Notes: generated by a model not told the origin, from the sequence alone. A DNA stretch of 64,000 bases from Neisseria sp. 83E34 (GCF_001308015.1 NZ_LGYH01000006.1:62001-126000), one strand, 5' to 3'; shown: positions 9,662 through 20,879, counted from the first letter of the stretch. Program-made: numbers and translations.

Positions 9662-10618
9662 TCAGACAGGCATTTGACGGTGCCTGATTTCCCAGCACTG
9701 ATGAATTTTTTTGTTGCGGAAATCTTCCGGCACCGACTGGGCGGAGATATCTTTTACCTGATAACGCTCAGTCAACGCGTCATCCAGCTTAAAGCTGCGC
9801 AGATTATTGGAAAAATACAAAATGCCCTCAGGCGCCAGCAGCTTCATCACATCATCAACCAACCGCACATGGTCGCGCTGGATGTCGAGGATATCCAGCA
9901 TTTTTTTGCTGTTGGAAAAGCTCGGCGGATCCATCACAATCAGATCGAAACGTTTGCCTTCGCGAATGCCTGTCTGAAGATATTGGAATACATCGGCGCG
10001 CACGATTTTGTGTTGTGTTTCGTCTATGCCGTTCAGCTCGAAATTGCGGCGCGCCCAATCCAGATAAGTGTTCGACAAATCAACGGTTTCACTGCTCACC
10101 GCGCCGCCCGTCGCCGCATAAACGGTGAAACTCCCGGTATAAGAAAACAAATTTAAAAAACGCTTGCCCTGCGCAATGTCGCCCACTTTTTTGCGCGTGT
10201 TGCGGTGGTCGAGAAACAGACCGGTATCCAGATATTTTTCCAGATTCACCCAGAATGTGCGCCCGTTTTCATGCACGATAAAATCCTCGCCCGCCTTACC
10301 GGTTTTCTCGTATTGCTGCGCGCCTTTCTGCCGCTCGCGCCGCTTCAAGTGGATATGCGTTTCGGGAAATCCGGTCACAAAAGCCACCGCCTCCACCACT
10401 TCGGCCAGCCAGGCCTCATATTCTTCAGGCCGCATTTTCCAACCGGTATCGTATTCCTGCAGATGGATTCGTTCGCCATACACATCAACCGCAAACGGGA
10501 ATTGCGGAATGTCGCGGTCGTACATACGCCATGCTTCAATATCGTTACGCCGCGCCCATTTCAAATAATGCTTGATATTTTTACCCAAACGGTTGGAAAA
10601 AGATTGGATGTCGCTCAT
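9662..10618 (-). CDS. Class I SAM methyltransferase, RlmK-like rRNA methyltransferase
   Basis: A 318-residue protein that resembles the C-terminal half of E. coli RlmKL (RlmK, 23S rRNA m7G2069) as a stand-alone enzyme. The SAM motif is FLNLFSYTGSFTVYAATGGA near residues 152-171, the acidic loop is SETVDLSNTYLDWARRN, and the catalytic-loop motif is LIVMDPPSFSNSKKM. RlmI-type m5C activity is the main alternative. One in-frame DUS at 9967 encodes the segment QTGI. The C-terminus MPV and the stop come from the DUS at 9661-9672. Confidence 0.75.
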   Translation of the reverse strand: MSDIQSFSNRLGKNIKHYLKWARRNDIEAWRMYDRDIPQFPFAVDVYGERIHLQEYDTGWKMRPEEYEAWLAEVVEAVAFVTGFPETHIHLKRRERQKGAQQYEKTGKAGEDFIVHENGRTFWVNLEKYLDTGLFLDHRNTRKKVGDIAQGKRFLNLFSYTGSFTVYAATGGAVSSETVDLSNTYLDWARRNFELNGIDETQHKIVRADVFQYLQTGIREGKRFDLIVMDPPSFSNSKKMLDILDIQRDHVRLVDDVMKLLAPEGILYFSNNLRSFKLDDALTERYQVKDISAQSVPEDFRNKKIHQCWEIRHRQMPV

Positions 10619-10780
10619 AGATAAAATGCCTGTCTGAAAATTCCGCTTATTCTACCTGATTGCGCCTCCGACTGTGAAAATGACATGCGGACGATTCAGT
10701 TTCACAGCTATATCCTTTCACAATCCACCCACGCGGCTTTATAATATCCAAATTTATTAATGCCGATACAGGAAAGCAGC

Positions 10781-11911
10781 ATGTTGAAAATCAGCACCCG
10801 TTTTGATGCAGGCGCCGTGGTTGTGAAAGATTTGGCCGACGCTTCAAACATCCGCCTCGAAATCCGCCCCGACAACGCATCCGACTTCGCCCAATGGTTT
10901 TATTTCCGGCTGCAAGGCGCAGCTTACACGCCCTGCACCATGCATTTTGAAAATGCAGCACAATGCGCTTACCCCGACGGCTGGATCGATTACCAAACCT
11001 GCGCCTCCTACGACCGGCAAAACTGGTTCCGCGTACCCACCCGTTATGAAAACGGCGTGCTCACCATCGAACACACACCGCTGGCCAACAGCATTTATTA
11101 CGCCTACTTCGAGCCCTATTCCAGCGAACAACACCTCAATCTGCTCGGCGATGCACAAGGCAGCGGGCTCTGCCAAATCGAAGATTTGGGCAGCACCGTC
11201 GAAGGCCGCGACATCAACCTGCTTACCGTCGGCAACCAGGTTGAAAGCGATTTAAAAGTATGGATTATCGCGCGCCAGCATCCGGGCGAAACCATGGCCG
11301 AATGGTTTATCGAAGGCTTGCTCGCCCGCCTGCTCGACCCGCAAGACCCGACCGCCCGCGCCCTGCTCGACCAAGCCACGTTCTACATCGTGCCGAATAT
11401 GAACCCCGACGGCTCGGCCTTGGGCAATCTGCGCACCAACGCCGCCGGCGCCAACCTCAACCGCGAATGGCTGGAGCCCACCCCGGAAAAAAGCCCGGAA
11501 GTGTTTTATGTGCGCCGGAAAATGCACGAAACCGGTGTGGATTTGTTCCTTGATATTCACGGCGATGAAGCCATTCCCTATATTTTCGCCGCAGGCACCG
11601 AAGGCGTGCCCAACTATAACGGGCGCATCGCCGATTTGGAAACCCGCTTCAAAACCGCGCTCAAAGCCGCCAGCCCCGATTTTCAAGATGAATTCGGCTA
11701 CCCGAAAGACGAACCCGGCCAAGCCAATTTAACGCTCGCCGCCAATTATGTCGGCAACACGTTCAACTGCCTCTCCTACACTTTGGAAATGCCGTTTAAA
11801 GACAACAACAATATGCCCGACGACGATTTCGGCTGGAACGGCCAACGCTCCTTACGCTTGGGTGAAGCAAGCTTATCGGCCGTTTTGGCCGTGTTACCGC
11901 ATGTGAGATAA
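10781..11911 (+). CDS. M14 family zinc carboxypeptidase (cytosolic AGTPBP-like)
   Basis: A 376-residue protein with an N-terminal beta-sandwich followed by an M14 peptidase domain. Zinc ligands are visible in QHPGETMAEW (His, Glu) and in DIHGDE (His), and the catalytic Glu in YTLEMPF. NREWLEP is also conserved. There is no signal peptide, as in the bacterial relatives of cytosolic carboxypeptidases. The ATG at 10781 has AGGAAA just upstream, better than the ATG at 10760. The substrate is unknown. Confidence 0.8.
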   Translation: MLKISTRFDAGAVVVKDLADASNIRLEIRPDNASDFAQWFYFRLQGAAYTPCTMHFENAAQCAYPDGWIDYQTCASYDRQNWFRVPTRYENGVLTIEHTPLANSIYYAYFEPYSSEQHLNLLGDAQGSGLCQIEDLGSTVEGRDINLLTVGNQVESDLKVWIIARQHPGETMAEWFIEGLLARLLDPQDPTARALLDQATFYIVPNMNPDGSALGNLRTNAAGANLNREWLEPTPEKSPEVFYVRRKMHETGVDLFLDIHGDEAIPYIFAAGTEGVPNYNGRIADLETRFKTALKAASPDFQDEFGYPKDEPGQANLTLAANYVGNTFNCLSYTLEMPFKDNNNMPDDDFGWNGQRSLRLGEASLSAVLAVLPHVR

Positions 11912-11926
11912 ACGTTTTGATAAAAA

Positions 11927-11960
11927 AATGCCTGTCTGAAAAAGTTTTCAGACAGGCATT
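11927..11960. terminator. DUS-pair hairpin, convergent genes
   Basis: Inverted DUS at 11929 and 11947 give a 16 bp stem with a T-run, between the M14 peptidase gene and the membrane protein gene. Confidence 0.75.
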
Positions 11961-11977
11961 TTTTCAATCCGATAATA

Positions 11978-12385
11978 TCAAGGTATGGTATTGATTTCCT
12001 TATGGGCAAATTTCCATTTCAGGCCATAGCCCAACACCACCGGAATAACGGCCAAAATCACTTTGAATGTCCAAGTGGCATACCACGGTTTGCCCACCAC
12101 AATGGTTTCTCCCGCCACACCGGCTGCAATCAAATCTCGCACGGCATACCAATCCAGATAAGGCCACCAGCAAGCCGCCAACAAGCCTAAAAACACCGGC
12201 CAAATCCAGTTTGTTAAATTACGCTGCCACAGCATAAAAAACACGCCGGCCCAAATCAAGGTTAAGGCAGAAATCAGCAAAGCGGTTTGCGTGGGTGCGC
12301 CAAAATAGGAAGCAAGAAAAAAGGTAAGCACCACCCAAAGGGCGGCAAGCACGGCCATAATGAGCTCTTCCGGACGTTTGAACAT
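11978..12385 (-). CDS. Small integral membrane protein, hypothetical
   Basis: A 135-residue protein with about four hydrophobic segments (VLAALWVVLTFFLASY, LLISALTLIWAGVFFML, WIWPVFLGLLAACWWP, VILAVIPVVLGYGL). The ATG at 12385 follows AAAGGA nine bases upstream; the longer frame to 12598 translates a DUS-rich spacer and is rejected. I recognise no family. It lies downstream of recB on the same strand, separated by a DUS-containing spacer. Confidence 0.6.
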   Translation of the reverse strand: MFKRPEELIMAVLAALWVVLTFFLASYFGAPTQTALLISALTLIWAGVFFMLWQRNLTNWIWPVFLGLLAACWWPYLDWYAVRDLIAAGVAGETIVVGKPWYATWTFKVILAVIPVVLGYGLKWKFAHKEINTIP

Positions 12386-12462
12386 TTGGGAAATCCTTTG
12401 TCGGTTATTTGTTTTGCGGTTTGTTTCTTTGAAATATACCTGAAATCGCAGGGTTTGGATAT

Positions 12463-12536
12463 GCCTGTCTGAAAAGCGGAATGCTGTGCCGATTAACTCA
12501 ACTGTAAACCTGCCGCACTCTTTTTCAGACAGGCAT
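12463..12536. repeat. Inverted DUS pair with a 50-base loop
   Basis: DUS at 12463-12474 (+) and 12525-12536 (-) in the gap after recB. The long loop makes it a weaker terminator candidate. Confidence 0.6.
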
Positions 12537-12542
12537 TCTGCG

Positions 12543-15500
12543 TTATAACCATTCCTGCAAATCCGCTCTCTCCAACTGCCAACGCCACACGCCGCCATCC
12601 TCGCCGTCTAAGCCCCGCAAAAACAAATAGCGTACGCAAATGCTGTTGAACCCGGCATTTTGCTGCTGCAAATAGCGGGCAACCGCCACAGCATAAATCA
12701 TGGCTTGCAGATAATAATGATGCGCCGCCATCGCTTCATCCATCGCTTCTTGCGTATAGGCTTGCTGCTCCGCACCGAGATAATTGGATTTATAGTCAAT
12801 CACACAAACGTTGCCTTCTCCGTCGATACAAGTCATATCGATAAAACCGCTGAGAAAACCTTTTACCGTGTCGAAATCCAAATGCCGTGCGGCGGCAAGG
12901 CAGCTTGGCGGCAAAGCAAGATTCGGGCGCGCAAACCATGCTTGCAGCCTGGCCGGGCTGAAATCTTCCACTTTGAGCATAAAATCCATTTCGGGCAAAC
13001 GGTTTTGCTCAGGCAAGTCTGCTAATGCCAAATGATTAAACAATTCGGCGCGCGCTGCGTTATCCAGCATGATACACACGGCGCTCAGCCATTCTTCCCC
13101 AAAACCGTAGCGCGCCAGTGTTTCTGCAATTTGCGCCTGCTGCTCTGATGCAGGGCGGCTGAATTCGAAGTGCTCCAAAAGCTCGTGCAAACATACACCT
13201 GCATGTGTTCCGCGCGGGAAATGGTAGATATCGTAAACATCATCGCTTACCGCCATATTTTCAGACAGGCTTTCTGCTAAACCGCTCTGCGCCAAACCTG
13301 CTTCTGCTGCATCTACCGCAGGTTGCAGCTCTTCGCGCTCCGGCGCGGCAGCGGCGGACAAATCGCGCAGCAAGCCGGTAAAGCTGGTATGGCGGATGTG
13401 TTCAAACGCCCTCACCGTCGGTGCCCAAGCTTGAAACCCGTTTTCAGAATACGTTTGGCTTTGGCTGGCGGCGGTTTCGGGTGCGCCTTGCAGCCAAACG
13501 ATATCGGTATTCTCGGGCGCATTTTCTATCAAACGCAGCCAATTTTTCAGCAGCATGTTTTTTTCACCTTCCGCTTTGTTGGCCTTTTTCTCTGCGGCAT
13601 ACCCGGCTTCTATTTCTGCCCTCGTTGCTTCTTCGCTGCCTTCCAAAAGATAAGCAAATGTGTTTCTGGCGCTGCCGTTAAAGTAAGCGGCATAAATGGT
13701 AAGCTGCTCCTCAGCGCGCGTCATCGCCACATAAAGCAGGCGCAGCCGCTCGCCCAATTCTTCATCGGCCAAAGCGTTTTTGTCTTCGTCTGTCAGCTCA
13801 AGTGCCGACACCAATTCACTGCCTGTTTCACGATTGATAACCTGCCAATCTTCGGTTTTATAATCTGCCGCATCCCACACAAACGGGCAAAACACTACCG
13901 GATATTGCAAGCCTTTCGAGGCATGCATGGTTACGATTTTTACCAAAGCTTCATCGCTTTCCAGCCGCAAGATTTTATTTTCACCCGCTTCTTTGCCGTT
14001 TTGCGCTTCGCTGATCTGCACTTTCAACCATTGGTGCAGCGATTCGGGCGAGCGGCTTCGTTCGTCTTCTTCCGCCAGCAATTCGATAATCTGATGATAG
14101 TTGGTCAGGCTGCGCTCATTGCGCGCCGATAACAGCCCGCCTTCCAAATCATAACGGGCGGCAAACTGCTGCATCGCCGCATAAATACCGTGTTTTTGCC
14201 AAGTAGCCAGAGCGGTTTGCGCGGCATCTATATAATCGAGCAATTGATGTTCGTTTTGGTTCAGAGCATATAATTGCTCGGCTGTTTGGCCGAACAAAAC
14301 GCTGCCCAACACAAAGCGCAAAGCCTCGGTTTCCTGCGGTCGCAGCCAAAAAGCCAGCAAAGCCGCCACAGCACGCGCCTCTTTCTCGGCAAACACGGAA
14401 TGACGTTGCAGCAGCACGCTCTGTATGCCGCGAGCTTTCAAGGCTGCACCCACCATGCTGCCTTCGTTGCGCGTGCGTACCAACACGGCAATGTCGCCGG
14501 TTTGCAAAGGGCGCGCTTTTAAGTTCAACCCGCCCTCCGCCGCGCGGTTTAACATAGCGGCAATTTCATCTGCGCAATATTCGGCTGCGCGGCTGCGCAA
14601 CACTTCTTTATTCAGTGCAGCTTCATCATCTCCATTCAACCAGCGTACACGCAAGGCATGATCCAAAGGTTTCAGACAGGCATCGGCGCGTGCTGCCGAT
14701 ACATCGGTATAGCCTATGCCTTTCAATACAAAAGGTTGCTTTTTCTGCTGGAAAAACAAGCTGATGCTTTTAATCAGTTGATTGTGGCTGCGGTAGTTTT
14801 GCGTCAGTGTGTAATGATGGTCGGCATCATCCGCAGCTTGCAGATAAGCATGGATATCCGCGCCTCTGAAACTGTAAATCGCCTGCTTCGGATCGCCTAC
14901 TAGAAATAAGGGATTACCGTGTCGGATAAATGTTTTTTGGAAAATGCCGTATTGCAACGGATCGGTATCTTGAAATTCATCAATCAGCGCCACTTGCCAA
15001 GTATTGGCAACCATCTCGGCCAAAGCCTTGCTATACAGGCTGTTTTCATTAAGTGCAGCATAAACATCCAGCAGCAAATCGTCATAGCCGCGTTCACGCT
15101 GCGTTTCCTTGAGCTGGGCCACAGCAGCTTTGATGTAATCCAGAAAATCCAGTTGCAATGCGGCAACGGCAGCTTGTTCGGCAGCTTGCTTGGCTACGAT
15201 GACCCGCCCCAAATTGGCCAAAAGGTTTAACTTATCGGCATTTGCCACCAATGTTTTGCCTTTGTTGACATTGCCTTTCAAAGTTTCCAAATCAAACTTT
15301 GGCAAATGTTTTCGATACAGTTCGTTTTTTTCAGACAGGCATTGGTTTGCCGCATCCTGCTTCAATGCGGCAAACAGATCTTGCATGCTTTTTGGAGCAA
15401 ATGTTCTTTTATTGATTACAGAATGAACTTGCTCAAATATCACCTCCAGTTCGGTTAATCCGGCATACACTTTCGCCCATGCTTTTGATAATTCGACCTC

Positions 15501-16148
15501 TCTTTCGGCCAAATCCACCTCGTTTTTCGCATACTGCAGCAAAGGCCTGCCGATGTAAGTGCGCATTTTGGCAAGCTCCGACTCTGGCGTGAGATTGTGC
15601 CCAAACACCAAACGCGCCGCCACAGCATCGTGCGCCACCCTCTCGCGCCAGAAATCCTGTGCCGCTATCAATAAACGCTCATTGCCATCGGTTTCCAGCT
15701 CCATATCAAACGGCACTTGACAAAAAAATGCGTAATCGCGCAGCAGGCGCTGGCAAAACCCGTGTATGGTATATATCGCCGCATTATCAAACTGCGAAAT
15801 AGCGGCTTTCAAGCGCAAAATCAGCAAGGCTTCCGTCTCTTGGTTTAATGCTTTATCCAATAGATTTTGAAGAAAATCATCAATTGAAGGTTTCTGATCA
15901 TCTGGTTTTTCCAGCCAACGAAGCGCCTCATCCAAACGCGAACGTAAGCGGGTTTTCAATTCCGCCGTAGCCGCCTTGGTAAACGTGACCACCAGAATGC
16001 TCTCAACCGGCATTTTCTCCAGCAAAACCAAACGGGTAAACAAAGCAGCTATGCCGAATGTTTTACCTGTACCGGCAGAAGCTTCAATAAGGTTTGTACC
16101 TTGAATGGGAATGGTAAACGGATCAAAAGCGGCGACAGAGGGTTGCAT
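12543..16148 (-). CDS. recB: Exodeoxyribonuclease V beta subunit RecB
   Basis: RecB is the 3'-5' helicase and nuclease subunit of RecBCD. The 1201 residues match the family. The N-terminus has Walker A ASAGTGKT (residues 24-31), followed by UvrD-type motifs LIDEFQDTDPLQYGIF, GDPKQAIYSFRGAD and VTMHASKGLQYPVVF. The C-terminal nuclease domain has GFIDMTCI and VIDYKSNYLG. Two exact in-frame DUS (14671, 15330) encode DACLKP and CLSEK, and a near copy lies at 13259. It is on the strand opposite recC. Confidence 0.95.
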   Translation of the reverse strand: MQPSVAAFDPFTIPIQGTNLIEASAGTGKTFGIAALFTRLVLLEKMPVESILVVTFTKAATAELKTRLRSRLDEALRWLEKPDDQKPSIDDFLQNLLDKALNQETEALLILRLKAAISQFDNAAIYTIHGFCQRLLRDYAFFCQVPFDMELETDGNERLLIAAQDFWRERVAHDAVAARLVFGHNLTPESELAKMRTYIGRPLLQYAKNEVDLAEREVELSKAWAKVYAGLTELEVIFEQVHSVINKRTFAPKSMQDLFAALKQDAANQCLSEKNELYRKHLPKFDLETLKGNVNKGKTLVANADKLNLLANLGRVIVAKQAAEQAAVAALQLDFLDYIKAAVAQLKETQRERGYDDLLLDVYAALNENSLYSKALAEMVANTWQVALIDEFQDTDPLQYGIFQKTFIRHGNPLFLVGDPKQAIYSFRGADIHAYLQAADDADHHYTLTQNYRSHNQLIKSISLFFQQKKQPFVLKGIGYTDVSAARADACLKPLDHALRVRWLNGDDEAALNKEVLRSRAAEYCADEIAAMLNRAAEGGLNLKARPLQTGDIAVLVRTRNEGSMVGAALKARGIQSVLLQRHSVFAEKEARAVAALLAFWLRPQETEALRFVLGSVLFGQTAEQLYALNQNEHQLLDYIDAAQTALATWQKHGIYAAMQQFAARYDLEGGLLSARNERSLTNYHQIIELLAEEDERSRSPESLHQWLKVQISEAQNGKEAGENKILRLESDEALVKIVTMHASKGLQYPVVFCPFVWDAADYKTEDWQVINRETGSELVSALELTDEDKNALADEELGERLRLLYVAMTRAEEQLTIYAAYFNGSARNTFAYLLEGSEEATRAEIEAGYAAEKKANKAEGEKNMLLKNWLRLIENAPENTDIVWLQGAPETAASQSQTYSENGFQAWAPTVRAFEHIRHTSFTGLLRDLSAAAAPEREELQPAVDAAEAGLAQSGLAESLSENMAVSDDVYDIYHFPRGTHAGVCLHELLEHFEFSRPASEQQAQIAETLARYGFGEEWLSAVCIMLDNAARAELFNHLALADLPEQNRLPEMDFMLKVEDFSPARLQAWFARPNLALPPSCLAAARHLDFDTVKGFLSGFIDMTCIDGEGNVCVIDYKSNYLGAEQQAYTQEAMDEAMAAHHYYLQAMIYAVAVARYLQQQNAGFNSICVRYLFLRGLDGEDGGVWRWQLERADLQEWL

Positions 16149-16382
16149 GAGAAATGAAAAGCGGTTTGAATTTGAAAAATGAAATTATAACTGCAAGAAC
16201 GCTTTTGGGGGCTTTACAGAAAAGTTTCCAACTTTATTATCTTTATGCAGCAGTGAAAATGAAATTCTCATGCGGCGTTGGCTTCCTTTGCCTAAGAAGG
16301 AACGATTTTGTTTAACTATAACTACCTGCAGTTCGCCTCCTTGTATAAAAAGTTTATTTCCACCGCTATAGCCCCGCACATG

Positions 16383-16414
16383 AAAAAACCTAGCTTTGAA
16401 CAAAGCTAGGTTTT
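16383..16414 (-). terminator. Rho-independent terminator of tRNA-Pro
   Basis: A 14 bp stem (AAAACCTAGCTTTG with its complement) around a 2-base loop, followed by a T-run on the minus strand, 12 bases after the tRNA CCA end. The 230 bp from here to the recB start holds nothing else I can support. Confidence 0.85.
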
Positions 16415-16425
16415 AAATTTTATAT

Positions 16426-16502
16426 TGGTCGGAGTGAAAGGATTCGAACCTTCGACCCCTTGCACCCCATGCAAGTGCGCTACCAGACTGCGCCACACTC
16501 CG
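16426..16502 (-). tRNA. tRNA-Pro(GGG)
   Basis: A 77-base cloverleaf on the minus strand. Acceptor CGGAGTG pairs with CACTCCG, then A and an encoded CCA. The D arm is GCGCAGTCTGGTAGCGC, the anticodon stem CTTGC/GCAAG has loop ATGGGGT (anticodon GGG), and the T arm contains GGTTCGAATCC. It follows the MerR-like gene at the end of the ihfA cluster. Confidence 0.96.
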
Positions 16503-16534
16503 ACTCGAGAAAGTCTGAGATTATATGGAAAACG

Positions 16535-16864
16535 CTATTGCTTGGCAAGGGCTTTTTCAACATTGCCCAACATCAGCTCCAGCGCTTCACGCACTTCTTG
16601 CGCATCCGCAGCAGGTTTACCTTCAGCATCCAGCGCATTATGATTAAATTCATCAATAAATGGGGCAAAAGTGCCTTGAAGCTGGCGCAACTTAACCACA
16701 TCTTGACGGGTATAAAATTCACCGCCGTAGCCGATTACAACGCCGTTGGCATTCTGCCATTCGGCAAATTGAGCCGGGCTGATTTGTACCAATTCACACA
16801 CTTCCAGCAAAGTGAAATAGCGTTTGGCGGGCAATGGGGGCAGCGCGTTAGTTTTGTTTGTCAT
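16535..16864 (-). CDS. MerR-like DNA-binding protein, short
   Basis: A 109-residue protein. Residues 14-62 ([19 protein letters not shown] then [13 protein letters not shown]) look like a diverged MerR winged helix-turn-helix. The C-terminal helix is acidic. The start overlaps the 3' end of ihfA by 17 bases, implying translational coupling. A MerR-like gene after ihfA and before tRNA-Pro is a common betaproteobacterial arrangement. The target is unknown. Confidence 0.65.
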   Translation of the reverse strand: MTNKTNALPPLPAKRYFTLLEVCELVQISPAQFAEWQNANGVVIGYGGEFYTRQDVVKLRQLQGTFAPFIDEFNHNALDAEGKPAADAQEVREALELMLGNVEKALAKQ

Positions 16865-17150
16865 AATAATGTTCTACCATGCCTTTTAATTTTTGGCTTG
16901 CATGGAATGTTACCACACGACGGGCGGAAATCGGCACTTCTTCGCCGGTTTTCGGATTGCGGCCCGGGCGCTGAGGTTTGTCGCGTAATTGGAAATTGCC
17001 GAAACCTGAGATTTTGATTTCTTCGCCGCGCTCCAAAGTGGTGCGGATTTCTTCAAAGAAAAGCTCAACAATCTCTTTTGCATCGTTTTTGGATACGTTG
17101 CTTACTTTTTCTACCAAGATATCGGCTAGTTCGGCCTTCGTTAAAGTCAT
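16848..17150 (-). CDS. ihfA: Integration host factor alpha subunit
   Basis: IHF-alpha forms a heterodimer with IHF-beta that bends DNA at specific sites. The 100 residues cover the whole HU/IHF fold: [15 protein letters not shown], the [10 protein letters not shown] strand and the DNA-intercalating arm with [14 protein letters not shown]. It follows pheT as in many proteobacteria. Confidence 0.96.
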   Translation of the reverse strand: MTLTKAELADILVEKVSNVSKNDAKEIVELFFEEIRTTLERGEEIKISGFGNFQLRDKPQRPGRNPKTGEEVPISARRVVTFHASQKLKGMVEHYYDKQN

Positions 17151-17223
17151 TTGATTACCTTCTTTTAAAACAATAGAGAATTATCACTAATTTTCACTTA
17201 AAATTCAAGAAAATACTAAATAT

Positions 17224-19584
17224 TTAAGCCCTCAAAACAGCACCTGTTGTTTCCGCCGCTTTAATTAATTCCGCCACAACAGGCTCCACTTCCGCATCAG
17301 TCAACGTGGCATCAAAGCCTTGCAGAGTCACTTTTACCGCAATACTCTTCATGCCTTCAGACAGGCCTGTACCACGATATACGTCAAACACGCTGATTTC
17401 TTGAATCAGCTGGTTGGTTACAGTTTTCAAAGCGTCAACTAAATCATCATGGCAAACACTTTCCGGCATCACAAAGGCCAAATCTCGACGCACCGGCTGG
17501 AATTTAGAAACCGGGTGATAAACTGCTTTTTCCGTATTGCTTACGGCAGCCATGTCCAATTCAAACACCAAAGCGGCTTGCGGCAAATCATATTTTTGCA
17601 GCCACTTCGGATGCAGCTCGCCCATAAACCCGACGGTATTACCGTTAACCTGAATCTCCGCCGTCCGTCCCGGATGCAACGCGGGGTGCTCTGCTTTAAT
17701 AAAGCGTACGTTTTTACCTGCCAATAAACTTTCCACGTCGGCTTTTAAATCATAAAAATCAACCGGTTTGGTTTTTTCAGCCCATTGCTCCGGCTTGGCC
17801 GAGCCATATACCAACGCACCGATTCTCTCATTTTGCATGAATACGCCATTAGCGGTTTTGCTGAAAACCCGTGCTACTTCAAATATACGCACACGGTTTT
17901 GCTTACGGTTAAGGTTATTTTGCAGAATCTCTACCAACCCGCCGATCAGAGTGGAACGCATCACGCTAAATTGCGCAGCCAGTGGGTTTTGCAGACGTAC
18001 GGGTGTTTCATTGGCAGCAAAGTCTGCTTCCCATTGTTCGTTCACAAATGCATAACTCACCACTTCCTGATAACCGCGTGCAGCCATGTGACTGTAAATA
18101 CCGAAACGTGATTTTTGAGTTTCGGGTAAACGCAACATTTTCAAGCGGCCGGACGTGTAGTCATCAGGAATATTTTCATAACCATATACGCGGCCGATTT
18201 CTTCAATCAGATCTGCTTCAATTTCAATATCAAAGCGGAAACTTGGTGCGGTAACCCGAAAACCATCAGATGTGGCAACCGGATTCAGCCCCAAATTCTT
18301 CAAAATAGTTTCAATTTTTTCAGCAGGTATATGCACGCCCAATATTTTTTCCACCCGCGCCAAACGCAGGCCTACAGTATTTTGTACAGGCAGTTCGCCC
18401 ACTGCTTCCTGCATGTCGCCAACCTGCCCGCCACAGATTTGTACCACCAATTCCGTAGCCCGCTCTATGGCGTCGGCTTGTAAAGTCCAATCTACGCCTC
18501 TCTCGAAGCGGAAAGAAGAATCTGAACCAAAGCCGTATTGGCGGGATTTTCCGGCAATAATTTCTGGCTTAAACCAAGCCGATTCCAATACAATATTTTG
18601 CGTACTATCAGAAACAGCGCTGGATTCCCCTCCCATCAAACCGGCCATGCTCAATGCATTTTTCTCATCAGCAATAACCAAAGTATTTTCAGACAGGCAT
18701 ACAGTTTTCTCATTCAAACAAACCAACTCTTCGCCTTCTCTGGCTCTGCGGACAATAATGCTGCCGCTTAATTTGTCCGCATCAAAAATATGCATAGGCT
18801 GACCCAACTCCAACATGACATAGTTGCCTATATCGACCAAAGCGGAAATCGAGCGAATACCGCTACGTGCCAAGCGCTGCTTCATCCATTCAGGTGTTGC
18901 TGCCTTAGCATTTACATTTTCAATTACTCGGCTGATGAAGCGGCCGCAATCCGCAGGCGCCTCAATGCGCACGGGCTGAATTTTTTTACTGGTAATTTTG
19001 GCAGACACAATATTCGGCACATGGTTTTCGCATTGCGTTAAAGCGGCAACTTCCCGCGCCAAACCCTTGATGCTCAGGCAATCCGCGCGGTTAGGCGTGA
19101 TTTTCAGCGTGAATACCGTATCGTCCAAATCCAGATAATCACGGATATTTTTTCCTACCGGTGCTTCAACAGGCAACACCAACAAGCCACTTGCCTCTTC
19201 AGACAGGCCTAATTCTTTTGCCGAACACAACATGCCGTTGGAAGTTTGGCCGCGCATTTTTGTGGGTTTGATTTTAAAGTTGCCCGGCAATACAGCACCT
19301 GGCAATGCACAAGGCACTTTAATGCCTGCCTGAACATTCGGAGCACCGCAAACGATTTGAATCAGCTCGCCTGTGCCCGCGTCTACTTGGGTAATATTCA
19401 AACGGTCTGCATCGGGATGCTTTTCTACCGATTTAACTTCTGCCACAACCACACCGGTAAAAGCGGGCGCCGCTGTATCGGCTTCTTCCACCTCAAGGCC
19501 GGACATTGTCAACAAGTGTGCAAATTCATCAGCGGAAAGATTAGGATCGGCTTGTGTTTTCAGCCATGAGTAGGAAAACTGCAT
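17224..19584 (-). CDS. pheT: Phenylalanyl-tRNA synthetase beta chain
   Basis: Subunit of the (alpha-beta)2 enzyme that charges tRNA-Phe. It has 786 residues: an N-terminal tRNA-binding OB domain (residues 40-150, VCGAPNVQAG), B3/B4 editing region (about 210-390), B5 domain (about 400-475), a catalytic-like domain, and a C-terminal FDX-ACB domain (about 692-786, YHPVSKFQPVRRDLAFVMP). An exact in-frame DUS at 18688 encodes CLSEN. Near-DUS copies occur at about 17356 and 19199. Confidence 0.96.
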   Translation of the reverse strand: MQFSYSWLKTQADPNLSADEFAHLLTMSGLEVEEADTAAPAFTGVVVAEVKSVEKHPDADRLNITQVDAGTGELIQIVCGAPNVQAGIKVPCALPGAVLPGNFKIKPTKMRGQTSNGMLCSAKELGLSEEASGLLVLPVEAPVGKNIRDYLDLDDTVFTLKITPNRADCLSIKGLAREVAALTQCENHVPNIVSAKITSKKIQPVRIEAPADCGRFISRVIENVNAKAATPEWMKQRLARSGIRSISALVDIGNYVMLELGQPMHIFDADKLSGSIIVRRAREGEELVCLNEKTVCLSENTLVIADEKNALSMAGLMGGESSAVSDSTQNIVLESAWFKPEIIAGKSRQYGFGSDSSFRFERGVDWTLQADAIERATELVVQICGGQVGDMQEAVGELPVQNTVGLRLARVEKILGVHIPAEKIETILKNLGLNPVATSDGFRVTAPSFRFDIEIEADLIEEIGRVYGYENIPDDYTSGRLKMLRLPETQKSRFGIYSHMAARGYQEVVSYAFVNEQWEADFAANETPVRLQNPLAAQFSVMRSTLIGGLVEILQNNLNRKQNRVRIFEVARVFSKTANGVFMQNERIGALVYGSAKPEQWAEKTKPVDFYDLKADVESLLAGKNVRFIKAEHPALHPGRTAEIQVNGNTVGFMGELHPKWLQKYDLPQAALVFELDMAAVSNTEKAVYHPVSKFQPVRRDLAFVMPESVCHDDLVDALKTVTNQLIQEISVFDVYRGTGLSEGMKSIAVKVTLQGFDATLTDAEVEPVVAELIKAAETTGAVLRA

Positions 19585-19722
19585 GTTTAATCTCGGTTTA
19601 TTTCAGATATTGATTGATTTAACGGTATTCAAAAGTATTGGTAAACCACAGCTTCAGACAGGCATTTATTTTTTACTTAAAGAAAGCCTGTCTGAAAACG
19701 GCTCTAACACACTAACCGCACG

Positions 19723-20736
<1,014 letters not shown>

Positions 20737-20839
20737 CTATATTGTTTTAACAGTGTTGGAATCACACCATCGATAATTGATAACGGAAAGGCATAAATGC
20801 CTATCCGAAAAATCAAGTATTGTAACGCAAATATATTTT

Positions 20840-20867
20840 AAAAAACAGTAGCATGATGCTGTTTTTT
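20840..20867 (-). terminator. Hairpin in the pheS leader, possible attenuator
   Basis: A 9 bp stem (AAAAAACAG with CTGTTTTTT) with a 10-base loop and a T-rich end on the minus strand, between the rplT terminator and pheS. A 12-codon ORF overlaps it but has only one Phe codon, so classic Phe attenuation is not supported. Confidence 0.4.
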
Positions 20868-20879
20868 AGCACTCATCCG

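Noticed and set aside
11978-12598. 206-codon version of the small membrane protein
   Set aside because: The extra 71 residues translate two uptake sequences and have no membrane or family features; the ATG at 12385 with AAAGGA is better.
16185-16403. 72-codon frame between recB and tRNA-Pro
   Set aside because: It runs through the tRNA terminator hairpin and shows no plausible protein composition.
20829-20867. 12-codon leader peptide for pheST attenuation
   Set aside because: It has a single Phe codon, and the rplT terminator lies just upstream; a classic Phe leader is not supported.
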